Shown piece after piece: positions 1 to 8,983 of a stretch of DNA of 64,000 bases; the stretch's first letter is position 1, and every line of letters begins with the position of its first letter. A model generated the notes under the pieces. The model searched no databases, was not told the DNA's origin, and saw nothing but the letters and a program-made list of their open reading frames with translations. The stretch comes from Pseudomonas sp. CFII64. GTDB taxonomy: Bacteria; Pseudomonadota; Gammaproteobacteria; Pseudomonadales; Pseudomonadaceae. A program made the translations under genes and the position numbers. The stretch lies in assembly GCF_000416235.1 (NCBI RefSeq), contig NZ_ATLO01000042.1:248001-312000 (forward strand), in the 5' to 3' direction.

Positions 1-603
1 ACGCTTCTCCATGCGGCCCAGCAAAAACGCCACGAACACCACCCACGCCAGCGCGGCGAGCATCATTGGCAGCATTTCCATGAACAGACTGGCGACGTCC
101 ACATGCATGGCACTCGCGGCCCGGGAAAACGGCCCGGCCCAGGGCAGCATGTTCATCACGCCGTTGCTCAGCAGCAACACGGTCGCCATGACTTGCAGGC
201 GAATACCGGTGCGCCGGTACAACGGCAACAACGCGGCGGTGGTGATGATGTAGGTGGTCGCGCCGTCGCCATCGAGGCCGACGCAGATACCGAGAATGGC
301 GCTGCCGATCACGATTTTCTGCGGATCGCCCTTGACCACCTTGAGGATCAGCTTGACCAGCGGATTGAACAAGCCGGCATCGGTCATCATCGAAAAGTAC
401 AGAATCGCGAAGGTGAGCATGATGCCGGTGGGTGCGAGCATCTTCACCCCGTCGATCATCATCGGGCCGAGCCCTGCGGCAAAACCGCCGATGCAGGCGA
501 AGACCACCGGCACCAGCATCAGCGCCACCAGGGGCGAGAGCCGGCGGCTCATGACCAGGTACATGAAGCAGGTGATCATCGTATAGCTGAGGATCGTCAG
601 CAT
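1..603 (-). CDS. CitMHS-family citrate/dicarboxylate transporter, partial (3' end outside window)
   Basis: The first 201 residues of a hydrophobic inner-membrane carrier are visible; the C-terminus lies before base 1. The reading frame is open on the minus strand from the ATG at 603, which is preceded by an AGAGGG ribosome-binding site. Marks of the citrate-Mg/Ca symporter (CitMHS) family include LDGDGATTYII and a later MNMLPWAGP, close to the family's NxLPWGGP. It is the last visible gene of a leftward set after a D-2-hydroxyacid dehydrogenase and an RraA-fold aldolase-like gene, so it probably imports the hydroxy- or polycarboxylic acid those enzymes process. The family is fairly sure; the substrate is unknown. 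Confidence 0.8.
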   Translation of the reverse strand, partial: MLTILSYTMITCFMYLVMSRRLSPLVALMLVPVVFACIGGFAAGLGPMMIDGVKMLAPTGIMLTFAILYFSMMTDAGLFNPLVKLILKVVKGDPQKIVIGSAILGICVGLDGDGATTYIITTAALLPLYRRTGIRLQVMATVLLLSNGVMNMLPWAGPFSRAASAMHVDVASLFMEMLPMMLAALAWVVFVAFLLGRMEKR

Positions 604-716
604 GGGTTCCCTCTTTTTTTTAGTTTTATCTGGGTGACGTTTTGCGGGTGCAACCCGGCAGCCATCAGCGGCGATGACCGACAGCGTGTTGAGTGCGGGG
701 TATCAGTGCAATGAAC

Positions 717-1415
717 TCAGACCGGCAAGCCCTTGGCTCGCAGCAGCGCGTCGAATCGTTCAGGGTTGGCGGTGCCGAGGCGGTTGGTTTCGCGGATGGC
801 CGCTTCCCGATCCAGATGGGCAAGGGCTTTGGGCAGCAGCGCGGCAACGTCGGCCTGCGGCACTGCCAGCACGCCATCTGCGTCGCCGAGCATCAGATCG
901 CCCGGCATCACGCACAAACCGGCGCAGGCAATCGGCACGTTGATTTCACCGGGACCGTCCTTGCTTGGACCCCGATGGGTATGCCCCGCTGCGAACACCG
1001 GCAGGATACCTTCGGCCAATTCCTCAAGATCACGAACGGCGCCATCAATAACGATCCCGCCCAGTTTCACGCGCAATGCGGTGGTGCGCACCAGACCGCC
1101 AATCACCGCCTGACTGACATCGCCAGCGCCGTCGATGACCAGCACATCGCCGGGCTGCACCATCATCAGCGCCTTGTGCACCATCAGGTTGTCACCGGGC
1201 CGCACACGCAGGGTAAACGCCGGGCCGCACAGCTTGAGCGCCAGGTCGCCGTGGTAGATGCGCAAGCCCCGGGCGCCGATGTTGCGACCCAGACAATCCC
1301 CGGCGACAGCAACCGGAATAGCGCGAAACGCTTCAATCAGTTCACTGCCCAGGCCATCATTGCGCGGGTTGATGCGGTAGCCCGTTGGCCAGTCATTGAG
1401 AGCAGAAGCGGTCAT
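717..1415 (-). CDS. RraA-fold protein, probable HMG/CHA-type class II pyruvate aldolase-like enzyme
   Basis: A 232-residue member of the RraA/dimethylmenaquinone methyltransferase fold. The family contains both the RNase E inhibitor RraA and metal-dependent 4-hydroxy-4-methyl-2-oxoglutarate / 4-carboxy-4-hydroxy-2-oxoadipate aldolases. The segment VIDGAVRD carries the Arg-Asp pair used by the aldolases, and GDLMLGDADGVLAVP matches the second conserved block, so an aldolase role fits better than RNase regulation. The ATG at 1415 is preferred over an upstream in-frame start at 1457 because CGGAGAT lies just before it and it avoids overlap with the upstream dehydrogenase, which ends at 1429. A 13-base gap suggests translational coupling. 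The true substrate is not known. Confidence 0.78.
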   Translation of the reverse strand: MTASALNDWPTGYRINPRNDGLGSELIEAFRAIPVAVAGDCLGRNIGARGLRIYHGDLALKLCGPAFTLRVRPGDNLMVHKALMMVQPGDVLVIDGAGDVSQAVIGGLVRTTALRVKLGGIVIDGAVRDLEELAEGILPVFAAGHTHRGPSKDGPGEINVPIACAGLCVMPGDLMLGDADGVLAVPQADVAALLPKALAHLDREAAIRETNRLGTANPERFDALLRAKGLPV

Positions 1416-1428
1416 GGAATATCTCCGG

Positions 1429-2403
1429 TCAGAGGGGAAGGATGTCGGCGTTGACACAGGACGTACGCGGCACGGGTTTGCCGCGCAGAAAATCAGTCAC
1501 GTTGGTTGCCGCGTCACGCGCCATGGCGGCCAGCGCTGCTGGCGTCGAACCGCCGACATGGGGCGTGAGCAGCACGTTGTCCAGGCTCAACAGCGGGCTG
1601 TCGGCAGGCAGTGGTTCGATGGCCATGGTGTCCAGGCCGGCGGCGAACAGCCGACCGCTGCGCAAGGCGTCGACCAGTGCCGTTTCGTTGACGACTTCAC
1701 CTCGTGCGGTATTGATCAGCACGGCGTGTTCCGGAAGCAACGCGAGTTCGGCAGCGCCGATCAGGTCTCGGGTTTGCGCGGTGAGCGGCACGTGCAGGCT
1801 CAGAACACCACTGACAGCCAAAAGAGTCGCCAACGAGCCCATGCGTTCGGCGCCCATCAAGTCGCTGTCGGCGGTGAGGAATGGATCGTAGACTTTTACC
1901 GACATGCCCAGCGCCTGACACACCGTGGTCACTTTGCGCGCGACCTGTCCGAAACCCACCAACCCCAGAGTGCGACCTTGCAACTGCAGGCCGTCCTGGG
2001 CGCGGGACCAGCGACCGGCGCGGATTTCGCGGTCCATCCAGCTGACTTTGCGTGCAGCGCCAAACAGCAGAGCCAGGGTCATTTCGCACACCGACTGCGC
2101 GTTGGCGCCCGGCGTGACATACACCGGAATGCCTCGGGCGCTGGCCGCCGCGACATCGATATTGCTCACGCCAACACCGTGTTTGGAGATGACTTTCAGG
2201 CTCGGGCACGAAGCAATCGCCTGTTCACTCAGCTCGAAGGTGCGAGAGATCACGGCGTCCACCGGCTCAGTCGCCATCAGCCGCTCGATATCAGCGACTT
2301 CCTGCCCCTGACGGACGAACAAGACGCGGCAATCCTGCTGGCTGAGGACATTCAGTCCAGCAGGGGCCAGGCGCTCTGCAGTGACGAGAATGGTGTAGGT
2401 CAT
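1429..2403 (-). CDS. D-2-hydroxyacid dehydrogenase (NAD-dependent, PGDH-like)
   Basis: A 324-residue NAD(P)-dependent D-isomer 2-hydroxyacid dehydrogenase, interconverting a 2-oxo acid and its D-2-hydroxy acid. Visible signatures are KHGVGVSNIDV in the substrate domain, the Rossmann motif GLVGFGQVARKV, INTARGEVVNE with the substrate-binding Arg, and LLTPHVGGST with the catalytic His. The length is that of short PGDH-like enzymes without an ACT domain. The start at 2403 has AAGG about nine bases upstream. It is followed after 13 bases by the RraA-fold gene and then a citrate-type carrier, suggesting a route in which a hydroxy acid is oxidised and the product cleaved by the aldolase. The substrate cannot be told from sequence. 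Confidence 0.9.
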   Translation of the reverse strand: MTYTILVTAERLAPAGLNVLSQQDCRVLFVRQGQEVADIERLMATEPVDAVISRTFELSEQAIASCPSLKVISKHGVGVSNIDVAAASARGIPVYVTPGANAQSVCEMTLALLFGAARKVSWMDREIRAGRWSRAQDGLQLQGRTLGLVGFGQVARKVTTVCQALGMSVKVYDPFLTADSDLMGAERMGSLATLLAVSGVLSLHVPLTAQTRDLIGAAELALLPEHAVLINTARGEVVNETALVDALRSGRLFAAGLDTMAIEPLPADSPLLSLDNVLLTPHVGGSTPAALAAMARDAATNVTDFLRGKPVPRTSCVNADILPL

Positions 2404-2594
2404 AGTGGACGCCTTGTTTTGATTATTGGCATCGGTATCGACTTCATTGACCGTCGCCTACCGCCATGGCACCCATGTTTAACCTATTTTTCGTATAAAT
2501 CTATTTCCGCTTTGTTATTCAACTATGAATATTATTGATAGAAATACCCATGCTTCGGCCACGCTGGGGAAATGGGTAACACTTGCCGGGACAG

Positions 2595-3512
2595 TCAATC
2601 GTGATCGGAGTGATCGGTGAACAACGCCGTGCCTTCCCGCTTGAGCAGGTCAACGATGTAGGCGGCAGGCGGCGAAACGTAAGCCTCGCGGCGCATCACC
2701 AGGCCGAAACTTCGTTTCATGGTGGTTTCTGCGAGCGGGACTTCACGCAAGGTTGCGCCGATCTTGCCGACACCCAGGTTATGCCTGGAAATGAAGCTCA
2801 ACAGCGGCGTGTGAGCGATCAGGCGCGGCATCATATTGATGGAGTTGGTCTGAATCTGGATCTGCGGCATATCCAGTTGATGATTGAAAAAGGCGTTATC
2901 GATCCAGCGGCGGGTTGCCACAGTCGGCGCGGCCAACACCCAGCGCCAATTACACAGGTCGGCCATGCTGATCGGTTGTTTGAACAACGCGTGGTCGACG
3001 CTGGCGACCACCACCACTTCATCCTGCAACAACGCGAACGTCTCGAATTGCGCAACGTCCACCGCCGATAACGGACAGATCAACAGGTCCAGTTGTCCCG
3101 TACGCAATGCGTTGAGCAGCATGTCGTTCTGTCCGGTGACCAGTTCCAGGGTCAGGTCCGGCGCGGTCTCCAGCAACAGTGAAACCAGGCTTGGCAACAG
3201 GTATTCGGCAGCAGTCGGCCCGCAGCCAAGGCGGACATTGCCTACCGTGCCTTTGGCGAAATCCTGAATCTCCCGACGGGTTTCCTGTACGCCCTGACGC
3301 AAGTGTCGCGCCCGCATCAAGAGCAATTCACCGGCGGGAGTCAGGCGCATCCGACGCCCCTCGCGGAAAAACAACGCGGTGCCGAGGGTTTGTTCCAGAC
3401 GCTGGATGCTTTTGGACAGCGCAGGCTGGGTACGATGCAACTTGTCACCGGCGCGACCGAGATTGCCCAGATCGGCGATGGTTTCGAAATAGTAGAGGTC
3501 GCGTAAATCCAT
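2595..3512 (-). CDS. LysR-family transcriptional regulator
   Basis: A 305-residue LysR-type regulator: N-terminal winged helix-turn-helix (MDLRDLYYFETIADLGNLGRA, with the recognition region HRTQPALSKSIQRLE around residues 25-45) and a C-terminal LysR substrate domain. The frame extends upstream to 3623, but the ATG at 3512 has AAGGTGG before it and gives the canonical LysR N-terminus. It lies 191 bases upstream of, and in the same direction as, the hydroxyacid dehydrogenase-aldolase-transporter genes, so it is the likely regulator of that set. The effector is unknown. Same-strand placement ahead of the targets is less usual than the divergent arrangement. Confidence 0.9.
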   Translation of the reverse strand: MDLRDLYYFETIADLGNLGRAGDKLHRTQPALSKSIQRLEQTLGTALFFREGRRMRLTPAGELLLMRARHLRQGVQETRREIQDFAKGTVGNVRLGCGPTAAEYLLPSLVSLLLETAPDLTLELVTGQNDMLLNALRTGQLDLLICPLSAVDVAQFETFALLQDEVVVVASVDHALFKQPISMADLCNWRWVLAAPTVATRRWIDNAFFNHQLDMPQIQIQTNSINMMPRLIAHTPLLSFISRHNLGVGKIGATLREVPLAETTMKRSFGLVMRREAYVSPPAAYIVDLLKREGTALFTDHSDHD

Positions 3513-3813
3513 CGAGACAAATTCCACCTTGGTTTGTGCAGCACACTTATTCGCCTGCCCGTTGGGGACCGGGTTGCGCCTGTTTCCAGAAGAACATTCA
3601 TAACACTCTGCGGTCGTAAACACTCATTCGGCTTTAAATCAGTGATTGATCCTGTCATCGGGAACCACCGCACTCGGCGTCATTCAAACAAACCGAGCCT
3701 GAGTAATTTGATACTGTGTCATCGGATTTTTCGACGCCAATGCATTGCGGTGATTTTCCGCTCATCACTTGAGCCTGCTTCACCCGTCACAAAAGCCTTC
3801 AAAGGGAAAAATT
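3513..3813. other. Intergenic region between lysR and the bacteriophytochrome gene
   Basis: About 300 bases between two divergent genes with no convincing open frame. It must hold the promoters of the leftward lysR and the rightward phytochrome operon. I could not pick out a clear sigma-70 promoter or a strong palindrome; it is less GC-rich than its neighbours (runs such as GTAATTTGATACTG near 3700). Confidence 0.5.
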
Positions 3814-6072
3814 TTGACCGCTATCGACACTGAAGCATCCCTGCAAGCCGCCATCGATAATTGCGCTCGGGAACCTATTCGCATCCCGGGCAGCATCCAG
3901 CCGCAAGGCTTCCTGATCGTGATTGATGAACCGACGATGAAGATCGTCCAGATCAGCGAAAACATTGCGCAATGGCTGAATATCGAGCAGGCGTCCCTCT
4001 TGGGCATGGAGCTGGATGCACTCGTCGAGAATGGCTCTGCGTATCTGGACCAACTGGGCGAACTGGACGACGATGCGTCGCTGCCCTGCCATGTCGGCGA
4101 TGTCACTTTTCTTCAGGGCGATCAATCCGGCCAGCCCGTCGCGATGTTGCTCCATCGCAATGACGACGTCTTGATTGCCGAATTTGAACCCGCCGGTGAT
4201 AGCGCTGCGGCGCACGGTCGCCTGTATCCGTTGGTGCGTTCGTTCATCAGTCAGATGCGCGAAGACGAAAGCGTTGACGAACTGTGCAATCGCTCTGTCT
4301 GCTTCATCAAGCGCATTACGGGCTTCGGGCGAGTCAATAGTTATCGATTCGACAAAGACGGCAACGGCGTGGTCAACGCCGAGCTGGCCAACGAGGGCTA
4401 CCCCAGTTATCTGGGGCTATGTTTCCCGGCGTCGGACATTCCCCGGCAAGCGCGCGAGCTTTACTGCGCCAATCGCATCCGGATCATTGCCGATGCCAAC
4501 TACGTGCCCTCCGCGATTATCCCGGCGATCAATCCCAGAACGCAGCGCCCCCTGGATTTGAGCTATGCGACCCTGCGCAGTGTTTCGCCCGTACATCTGC
4601 AGTACATGCGCAACATGGGCACCGGCGCATCCATGTCCATCTCGATTGTGGTTGATGGTCAACTGTGGGGGCTGATTTCCTGCCATAACTCAGAACCCCG
4701 CTCTGTCAGCTTCCAGACCCGCTCGGCCTGCGAACTGCTGGGGCGAGTTCTGTCATTGCAGGTGGAAACCAAGGAAGCTCACCTGCGCAATCAGCGCATG
4801 CTGGGCCTGCGACGAGACATCGTCCAGATGCTCGCGGCCATGGCCGATCAAGACAGCGTATTCAACGGGCTGAAAGCCCTGCCTGACACGTTTATCCGTT
4901 TTGTCGGTGCCACCGGCGCGGCGGTCGTCTCTGACAACGAATGCGACCTGTACGGCCAGACGCCACCGGAAGGACAGGTTCGAGCGCTCGCCGCGTGGCT
5001 GACCAGGCGCAATGGCCCGGATGTCTTTCACACCGACAATGTCGGCCTGGAAATCCCTCAGTTGCCCGGGCTTGCGAAATCAGTGAGCGGCGTTTTGTCC
5101 GTTTCCATCTCCGAGCTGCATTCGAACTTCCTGATCTGGTTCAAATGCGAGCAGGCCCGTACCGTTCAGTGGGCAGGGAAACCGGAAAAAGCCGTTGATC
5201 AAAGCGGATCGTTGAGCCCCCGCCAGAGCTTTGATCTCTGGAAACAGAAGGTCGAAGGCTTCTCCACGGGCTGGGATGCAACCGAACTGGAAGGTGTCGC
5301 CGAATTACGCCTGGCCGTGCTCGGGATTGTGTTGCGCAAAGCGGAGGAAATGGCCCAACTGGCGACCGAACTCAAGCGCAGCAACAAAGAGCTTGAAGCG
5401 TTTTCCTACAGTGTGTCCCATGATCTGCGCGCCCCGCTGCGCCACATTGCCGGCTATGCCGAGTTGCTCACGGATATGGAACAGGGAAACCTTACCGAGC
5501 GTGGCCAGCGCTTCCTGGGCACCATTGGCGAGTCGGCAAAATTTGCCGGCACCCTGGTGGACAACCTGCTCAGCTTCTCCCAGATGGGTCGATCGGCCAT
5601 GCGTCAGTCAGAGGTCAATCTGACTGCCATGGTGGAATCGATTCGGGCTGAAATGAAACCCGACTATGAAGGCCGGACGATCGAGTGGGTGGTTCGCGAC
5701 CTGCCCGTCATCATTGCCGACCCTGCGTTCCTGCACCTGGCCATGCGCAACCTTATCGCCAACGCCATCAAGTACACCCGCACCAAAGCGATTGCCACTA
5801 TTGAGATCGATGCAATCAAGGGCGAAAAATTCGTCGAAGTCAGCATTCGTGATAACGGCGTGGGCTTTGACATGCAATACGCAGACAAGCTGTTCGGAGT
5901 CTTCCAGCGCCTGCACCGCATGGAAGAATTCGAAGGCACCGGTATCGGCCTGGCCAACGTCAGACGGATTATCGAACGTCAGGGTGGCACCGTCCGGGCG
6001 CAAGGTGTCCTCGACCAAGGCGCGGTCTTCTCCTTCACCTTACCCATTCAAACCTTGAGTCCAGTTGCCTGA
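3814..6072 (+). CDS. bphP: Bacteriophytochrome histidine kinase
   Basis: A red/far-red photoreceptor kinase that attaches biliverdin and autophosphorylates on His. Domain order: PAS (about 20-120) with the chromophore-binding Cys in NCAREPIRIPGS (Cys17 from the TTG start); GAF (about 135-305) with FPASDIPRQAR and SVSPVHLQYMRNMG; PHY (about 315-490) with the tongue motif SPRQSFDLW; HisKA with SVSHDLRAPLR; and a HATPase (NLIANAIKYT, DNGVGF, GTGIGLA). The first His of the usual CHH in GAF is kept (LISCHN). The start is chosen as TTG at 3814, with AAGGGA just upstream; an ATG in frame at 3769 has no clear ribosome site. A single-domain response regulator follows 15 bases later, the usual partner. 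No heme oxygenase gene (bphO) is in the window. Confidence 0.93.
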   Translation: MTAIDTEASLQAAIDNCAREPIRIPGSIQPQGFLIVIDEPTMKIVQISENIAQWLNIEQASLLGMELDALVENGSAYLDQLGELDDDASLPCHVGDVTFLQGDQSGQPVAMLLHRNDDVLIAEFEPAGDSAAAHGRLYPLVRSFISQMREDESVDELCNRSVCFIKRITGFGRVNSYRFDKDGNGVVNAELANEGYPSYLGLCFPASDIPRQARELYCANRIRIIADANYVPSAIIPAINPRTQRPLDLSYATLRSVSPVHLQYMRNMGTGASMSISIVVDGQLWGLISCHNSEPRSVSFQTRSACELLGRVLSLQVETKEAHLRNQRMLGLRRDIVQMLAAMADQDSVFNGLKALPDTFIRFVGATGAAVVSDNECDLYGQTPPEGQVRALAAWLTRRNGPDVFHTDNVGLEIPQLPGLAKSVSGVLSVSISELHSNFLIWFKCEQARTVQWAGKPEKAVDQSGSLSPRQSFDLWKQKVEGFSTGWDATELEGVAELRLAVLGIVLRKAEEMAQLATELKRSNKELEAFSYSVSHDLRAPLRHIAGYAELLTDMEQGNLTERGQRFLGTIGESAKFAGTLVDNLLSFSQMGRSAMRQSEVNLTAMVESIRAEMKPDYEGRTIEWVVRDLPVIIADPAFLHLAMRNLIANAIKYTRTKAIATIEIDAIKGEKFVEVSIRDNGVGFDMQYADKLFGVFQRLHRMEEFEGTGIGLANVRRIIERQGGTVRAQGVLDQGAVFSFTLPIQTLSPVA

Positions 6073-6087
6073 TTGAGGAAAAACACG

Positions 6088-6549
6088 ATGCTCAAACCCA
6101 TATTGCTGGTCGAGGACAATCCTCAGGATCTGGAGCTGACCCTGATCGCTCTGGAACGTAGCCAGCTTGCCAATGAAGTGATCGTTGTCCGTGACGGCGC
6201 GGAAGCGCTTGACTACCTGTTTCGCCGCGACAGCTACGCCCAACGGCTCGATGGAAATCCCGCAGTACTGCTGCTGGACCTGAAACTGCCCAAGGTCGAT
6301 GGACTGCAAGTGCTCGAAGCCGTGCGCCAGTCGGAAGAGCTGCGCAGTATCCCGGTGGTCATGCTGACCTCATCCCGTGAAGAGCCTGATTTGTCGCGAG
6401 CCTATCAATTGGGCGTCAACGCCTACGTCGTCAAGCCGGTGGAGTTCAAGGAGTTCGTCAGCGCCATTTCGGACCTGGGTATTTTCTGGGCCGTGCTGAA
6501 CGAGCCGCCACCCGGATCGGTCAGAGCTCAACGTCGTCCCGGTTCCTGA
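6088..6549 (+). CDS. Single-domain response regulator (Rcp1/CheY-like), phytochrome partner
   Basis: A 153-residue receiver with no output domain. Acidic pocket LVEDNPQD, phospho-acceptor Asp in LLLDLKLPKVDG, Thr/Ser in VMLTSS and Lys in VVKPVEF are all present. The spacing and the longer Rcp1-type form (REC of about 140 residues) match response regulators encoded beside phytochrome kinases. The ATG at 6088 follows GAGGAA; a TTG at 6073 in the same frame is less likely. It lies 15 bases after bphP and 27 bases before a hybrid kinase whose N-terminus is also a receiver, so phosphate may flow from BphP to this protein, to the hybrid kinase, or both. That flow is inference. Confidence 0.92.
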   Translation: MLKPILLVEDNPQDLELTLIALERSQLANEVIVVRDGAEALDYLFRRDSYAQRLDGNPAVLLLDLKLPKVDGLQVLEAVRQSEELRSIPVVMLTSSREEPDLSRAYQLGVNAYVVKPVEFKEFVSAISDLGIFWAVLNEPPPGSVRAQRRPGS

Positions 6550-6576
6550 CCTTTATTGATAAGCGCAGTCGACTTA

Positions 6577-8955
6577 ATGCCATTTAAAACACTGAGAATT
6601 CTCCTGATTGAAGACAGCCCGCACGATGCGGAGCTGACACTTTTGGCATTGGAAGCCAGCGGCATCGAAGTCGACTCAACGCTGGTTCACAATCACCACG
6701 GCGCGGCTCAAGCCCTGAGCCAACAGGTATTTGACGTCGTTCTGTGCGACTTCCTGCTGCCTGGATCTTCCGGCGCAGACGTGCTGAAAATCGCTCAGCA
6801 GCTGACACCCAAGACTCCGTTCATTTTTCTGTCGGGGATTTTCGGCGAGCAGCAGGCGGTGGAGATGATGCGTCTGGGGGCGGTGGATTACGTCCTCAAG
6901 CAAAACCTGAAAATGCTGCCCAAGGCCGTCAAACGCGCGGTCTCGGAGGTCCGTGAACGCGCGCAACGCAAGGCTGCCGAATCAGCGTTGCAAGACGTCG
7001 AAGTTCGTGCCCGGCTCGCCATCGAGGCGGCAATGATGGGCGTCTGGGAGCTTGAGCCGTTGACCGGACGGCTGCTGTGGGATGAACGCTGCAACGCCTT
7101 GTACGAACTCTTGCCCAATAGCCCGGTCGACCTGCCTTTTCTTCTGGCCCGCTGCCATCCGAAAGACCGAGCGCTGCTTGAGCTGAAAATCAACGAGGCC
7201 ATGTCAAAGGAAGCCGACTACCAGATCGAATACCGGGCGCTGATGCCCAATGGTCGGTCGCGGTGGTTGTTTTCCAATGGACGCTCGGTCTTTGAAAATG
7301 GCCAATGTGTGCGTTTCACCGGTGTGATGCAGGACATCAGCGAGCGTAAACAGGCGACCAGGGAACTGGTGGAACTCAACCAACTGCTGGGCGCACGCAT
7401 CGAGCTGCGCACCCGTGAACGTGATCGCACCTGGGAGTTGTCCCGGGAGTTGCTGGCCGTGTTGCAGCTCGACATGACGCCCATATCCTTGAACCCGGCG
7501 TGGGAAGCGGCCTTGGGCTGGTCCAATCAGCAGATCAGCCAGATGCGGCTATGGGAATTGATTCACCCGCTGGATCTGGACGCTACGGTCCAGGAAGTCG
7601 AGAGCATTGCTCGCGGCAATATTTCGACCCGTTTCGTCAATCGCATGAAACACCGATCCGGTGACTATCGCTGGTTGTCCTGGACCATCGTGCCCGAGGA
7701 CGGACTGATGTATGCCGCCGTTCGCGATATCACCGAAGAGCGCGCGGTCATCGATGAGCTTGCCGCTGCCAACAAACTGCTTCGCGCGCAAATCAGCGAG
7801 AAAGAGCGCATAGAGGCCGACCTGCAACAGATGCAGCGACTCGAAGTGGTCGGTCAATTGACCGCAGGTGTTGCCCACGATTTCAACAACCTTTTGACCG
7901 TCATCCTGACCAGTACCGCCTTCGCCATTCGCGACATCGAGCGCGGCACCCTGGACAAGACCGTCAACCGTTTGCAGAACGTCAAGGATGCCGGGGAACG
8001 CGGCGCGCGGCTCACCGCTCAATTGCTCTCGTTTTCGCGCCGGCAACGGCTGCAACCTGTGGCGATCAGCCTGAACGACACCATCCGCAGTATGGGGACT
8101 TTGCTGGTCCGGGCATTGGGAGGCAGTGTCTGGATTGAAACCGATCTGGCCACCGATCTCTGGTACGCCATGGGTGACCCGACGCAGACCGAAATGATCA
8201 TCCTCAACCTGGCCATCAACGCGCGGGATGCGATGACAAAAGGCGGCCCGCTGGCCTTCTCGACGTTCAACGCAGAAATCACCGAGCCTGCCGTGCGCCC
8301 CGAAGATCCGGAACCGGGTAAGTACGCCGTTCTGGCCATCAGCGATTCGGGCAGCGGGATGAGCGCGGAGACGTTGAAGCGCGCATTCGAGCCGTTCTAT
8401 ACCACCAAGGATGTCGGCAAAGGTTCAGGGCTGGGCCTGGCGCAGGTGTTCGGGTTTGCCAAACAGTCAGGCGGCGGCGTCATGATTGAGAGTCAGCTGG
8501 GGGTGGGCACCAAAGTGATGGTCTATCTGCCCAGTGTGGCCAAGCCCGAGATCATCCGCAATGAAATGCCAGAAGTACCGGATCCGGCACACGAAGCAGG
8601 TTCGCACACCATCCTGCTGGTGGACGACGACCCGGATGTGCGCTCCGTTACCGTGCAGATGCTCGATGCCATGGGTTACACCGTGAAACAGGCGCAGGAC
8701 GGAGTCGAAGCCCTGGAAATGCTGAATCATTCAATCGACCTGGTGCTGACCGATTTCGCCATGCCCGGCATGACCGGTGGTGAGTTGGCGGCACTTGTCT
8801 ATGAGAACCATCCTGAAATCCCGGTGCTGTTTGTGACGGGCTACGCCGACACCGACGTACTGGGCCTGGAAGGCTCGCTGGTGGTCCAAAAGCCGTTCAA
8901 CGAAAGCGATCTGCAGGCCAAGCTGCATAAAGTCCTGAGCAGCAGCAAACGCTAA
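6577..8955 (+). CDS. Hybrid sensor kinase: REC-PAS-PAS-HisKA-HATPase-REC
   Basis: A 792-residue soluble hybrid kinase. An N-terminal receiver (LLIEDSPHDAEL; acceptor Asp in VLCDFLLPGSSG; Lys in VLKQNL) is followed by two PAS/PAC regions (about 145-275 and 300-400), a short coiled linker, a HisKA with AHDFNNLLTVI, a HATPase (NLAINARDAM, DSGSGMS, GKGSGLGLAQVFGFAKQS) and a C-terminal receiver (LLVDDDPDVRS; Asp in VLTDFAMPGM; Lys in VVQKPF). No membrane segment is seen. ATG 6577 is chosen over an in-frame TTG at 6556; neither has a strong ribosome site. It is the third gene of the phytochrome operon. Two receivers flanking one kinase suggest it receives signal from BphP and relays or self-limits it. 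Confidence 0.9.
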   Translation: MPFKTLRILLIEDSPHDAELTLLALEASGIEVDSTLVHNHHGAAQALSQQVFDVVLCDFLLPGSSGADVLKIAQQLTPKTPFIFLSGIFGEQQAVEMMRLGAVDYVLKQNLKMLPKAVKRAVSEVRERAQRKAAESALQDVEVRARLAIEAAMMGVWELEPLTGRLLWDERCNALYELLPNSPVDLPFLLARCHPKDRALLELKINEAMSKEADYQIEYRALMPNGRSRWLFSNGRSVFENGQCVRFTGVMQDISERKQATRELVELNQLLGARIELRTRERDRTWELSRELLAVLQLDMTPISLNPAWEAALGWSNQQISQMRLWELIHPLDLDATVQEVESIARGNISTRFVNRMKHRSGDYRWLSWTIVPEDGLMYAAVRDITEERAVIDELAAANKLLRAQISEKERIEADLQQMQRLEVVGQLTAGVAHDFNNLLTVILTSTAFAIRDIERGTLDKTVNRLQNVKDAGERGARLTAQLLSFSRRQRLQPVAISLNDTIRSMGTLLVRALGGSVWIETDLATDLWYAMGDPTQTEMIILNLAINARDAMTKGGPLAFSTFNAEITEPAVRPEDPEPGKYAVLAISDSGSGMSAETLKRAFEPFYTTKDVGKGSGLGLAQVFGFAKQSGGGVMIESQLGVGTKVMVYLPSVAKPEIIRNEMPEVPDPAHEAGSHTILLVDDDPDVRSVTVQMLDAMGYTVKQAQDGVEALEMLNHSIDLVLTDFAMPGMTGGELAALVYENHPEIPVLFVTGYADTDVLGLEGSLVVQKPFNESDLQAKLHKVLSSSKR

Positions 8956-8983
8956 ACCCGGGACTCTGGCCGCAAGGCTACAA

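Noticed and set aside
1396..2538. 380-residue open frame on the plus strand
   Set aside because: Mirrors the hydroxyacid dehydrogenase gene; composition (many His, Gln, Arg) is that of a shadow frame.
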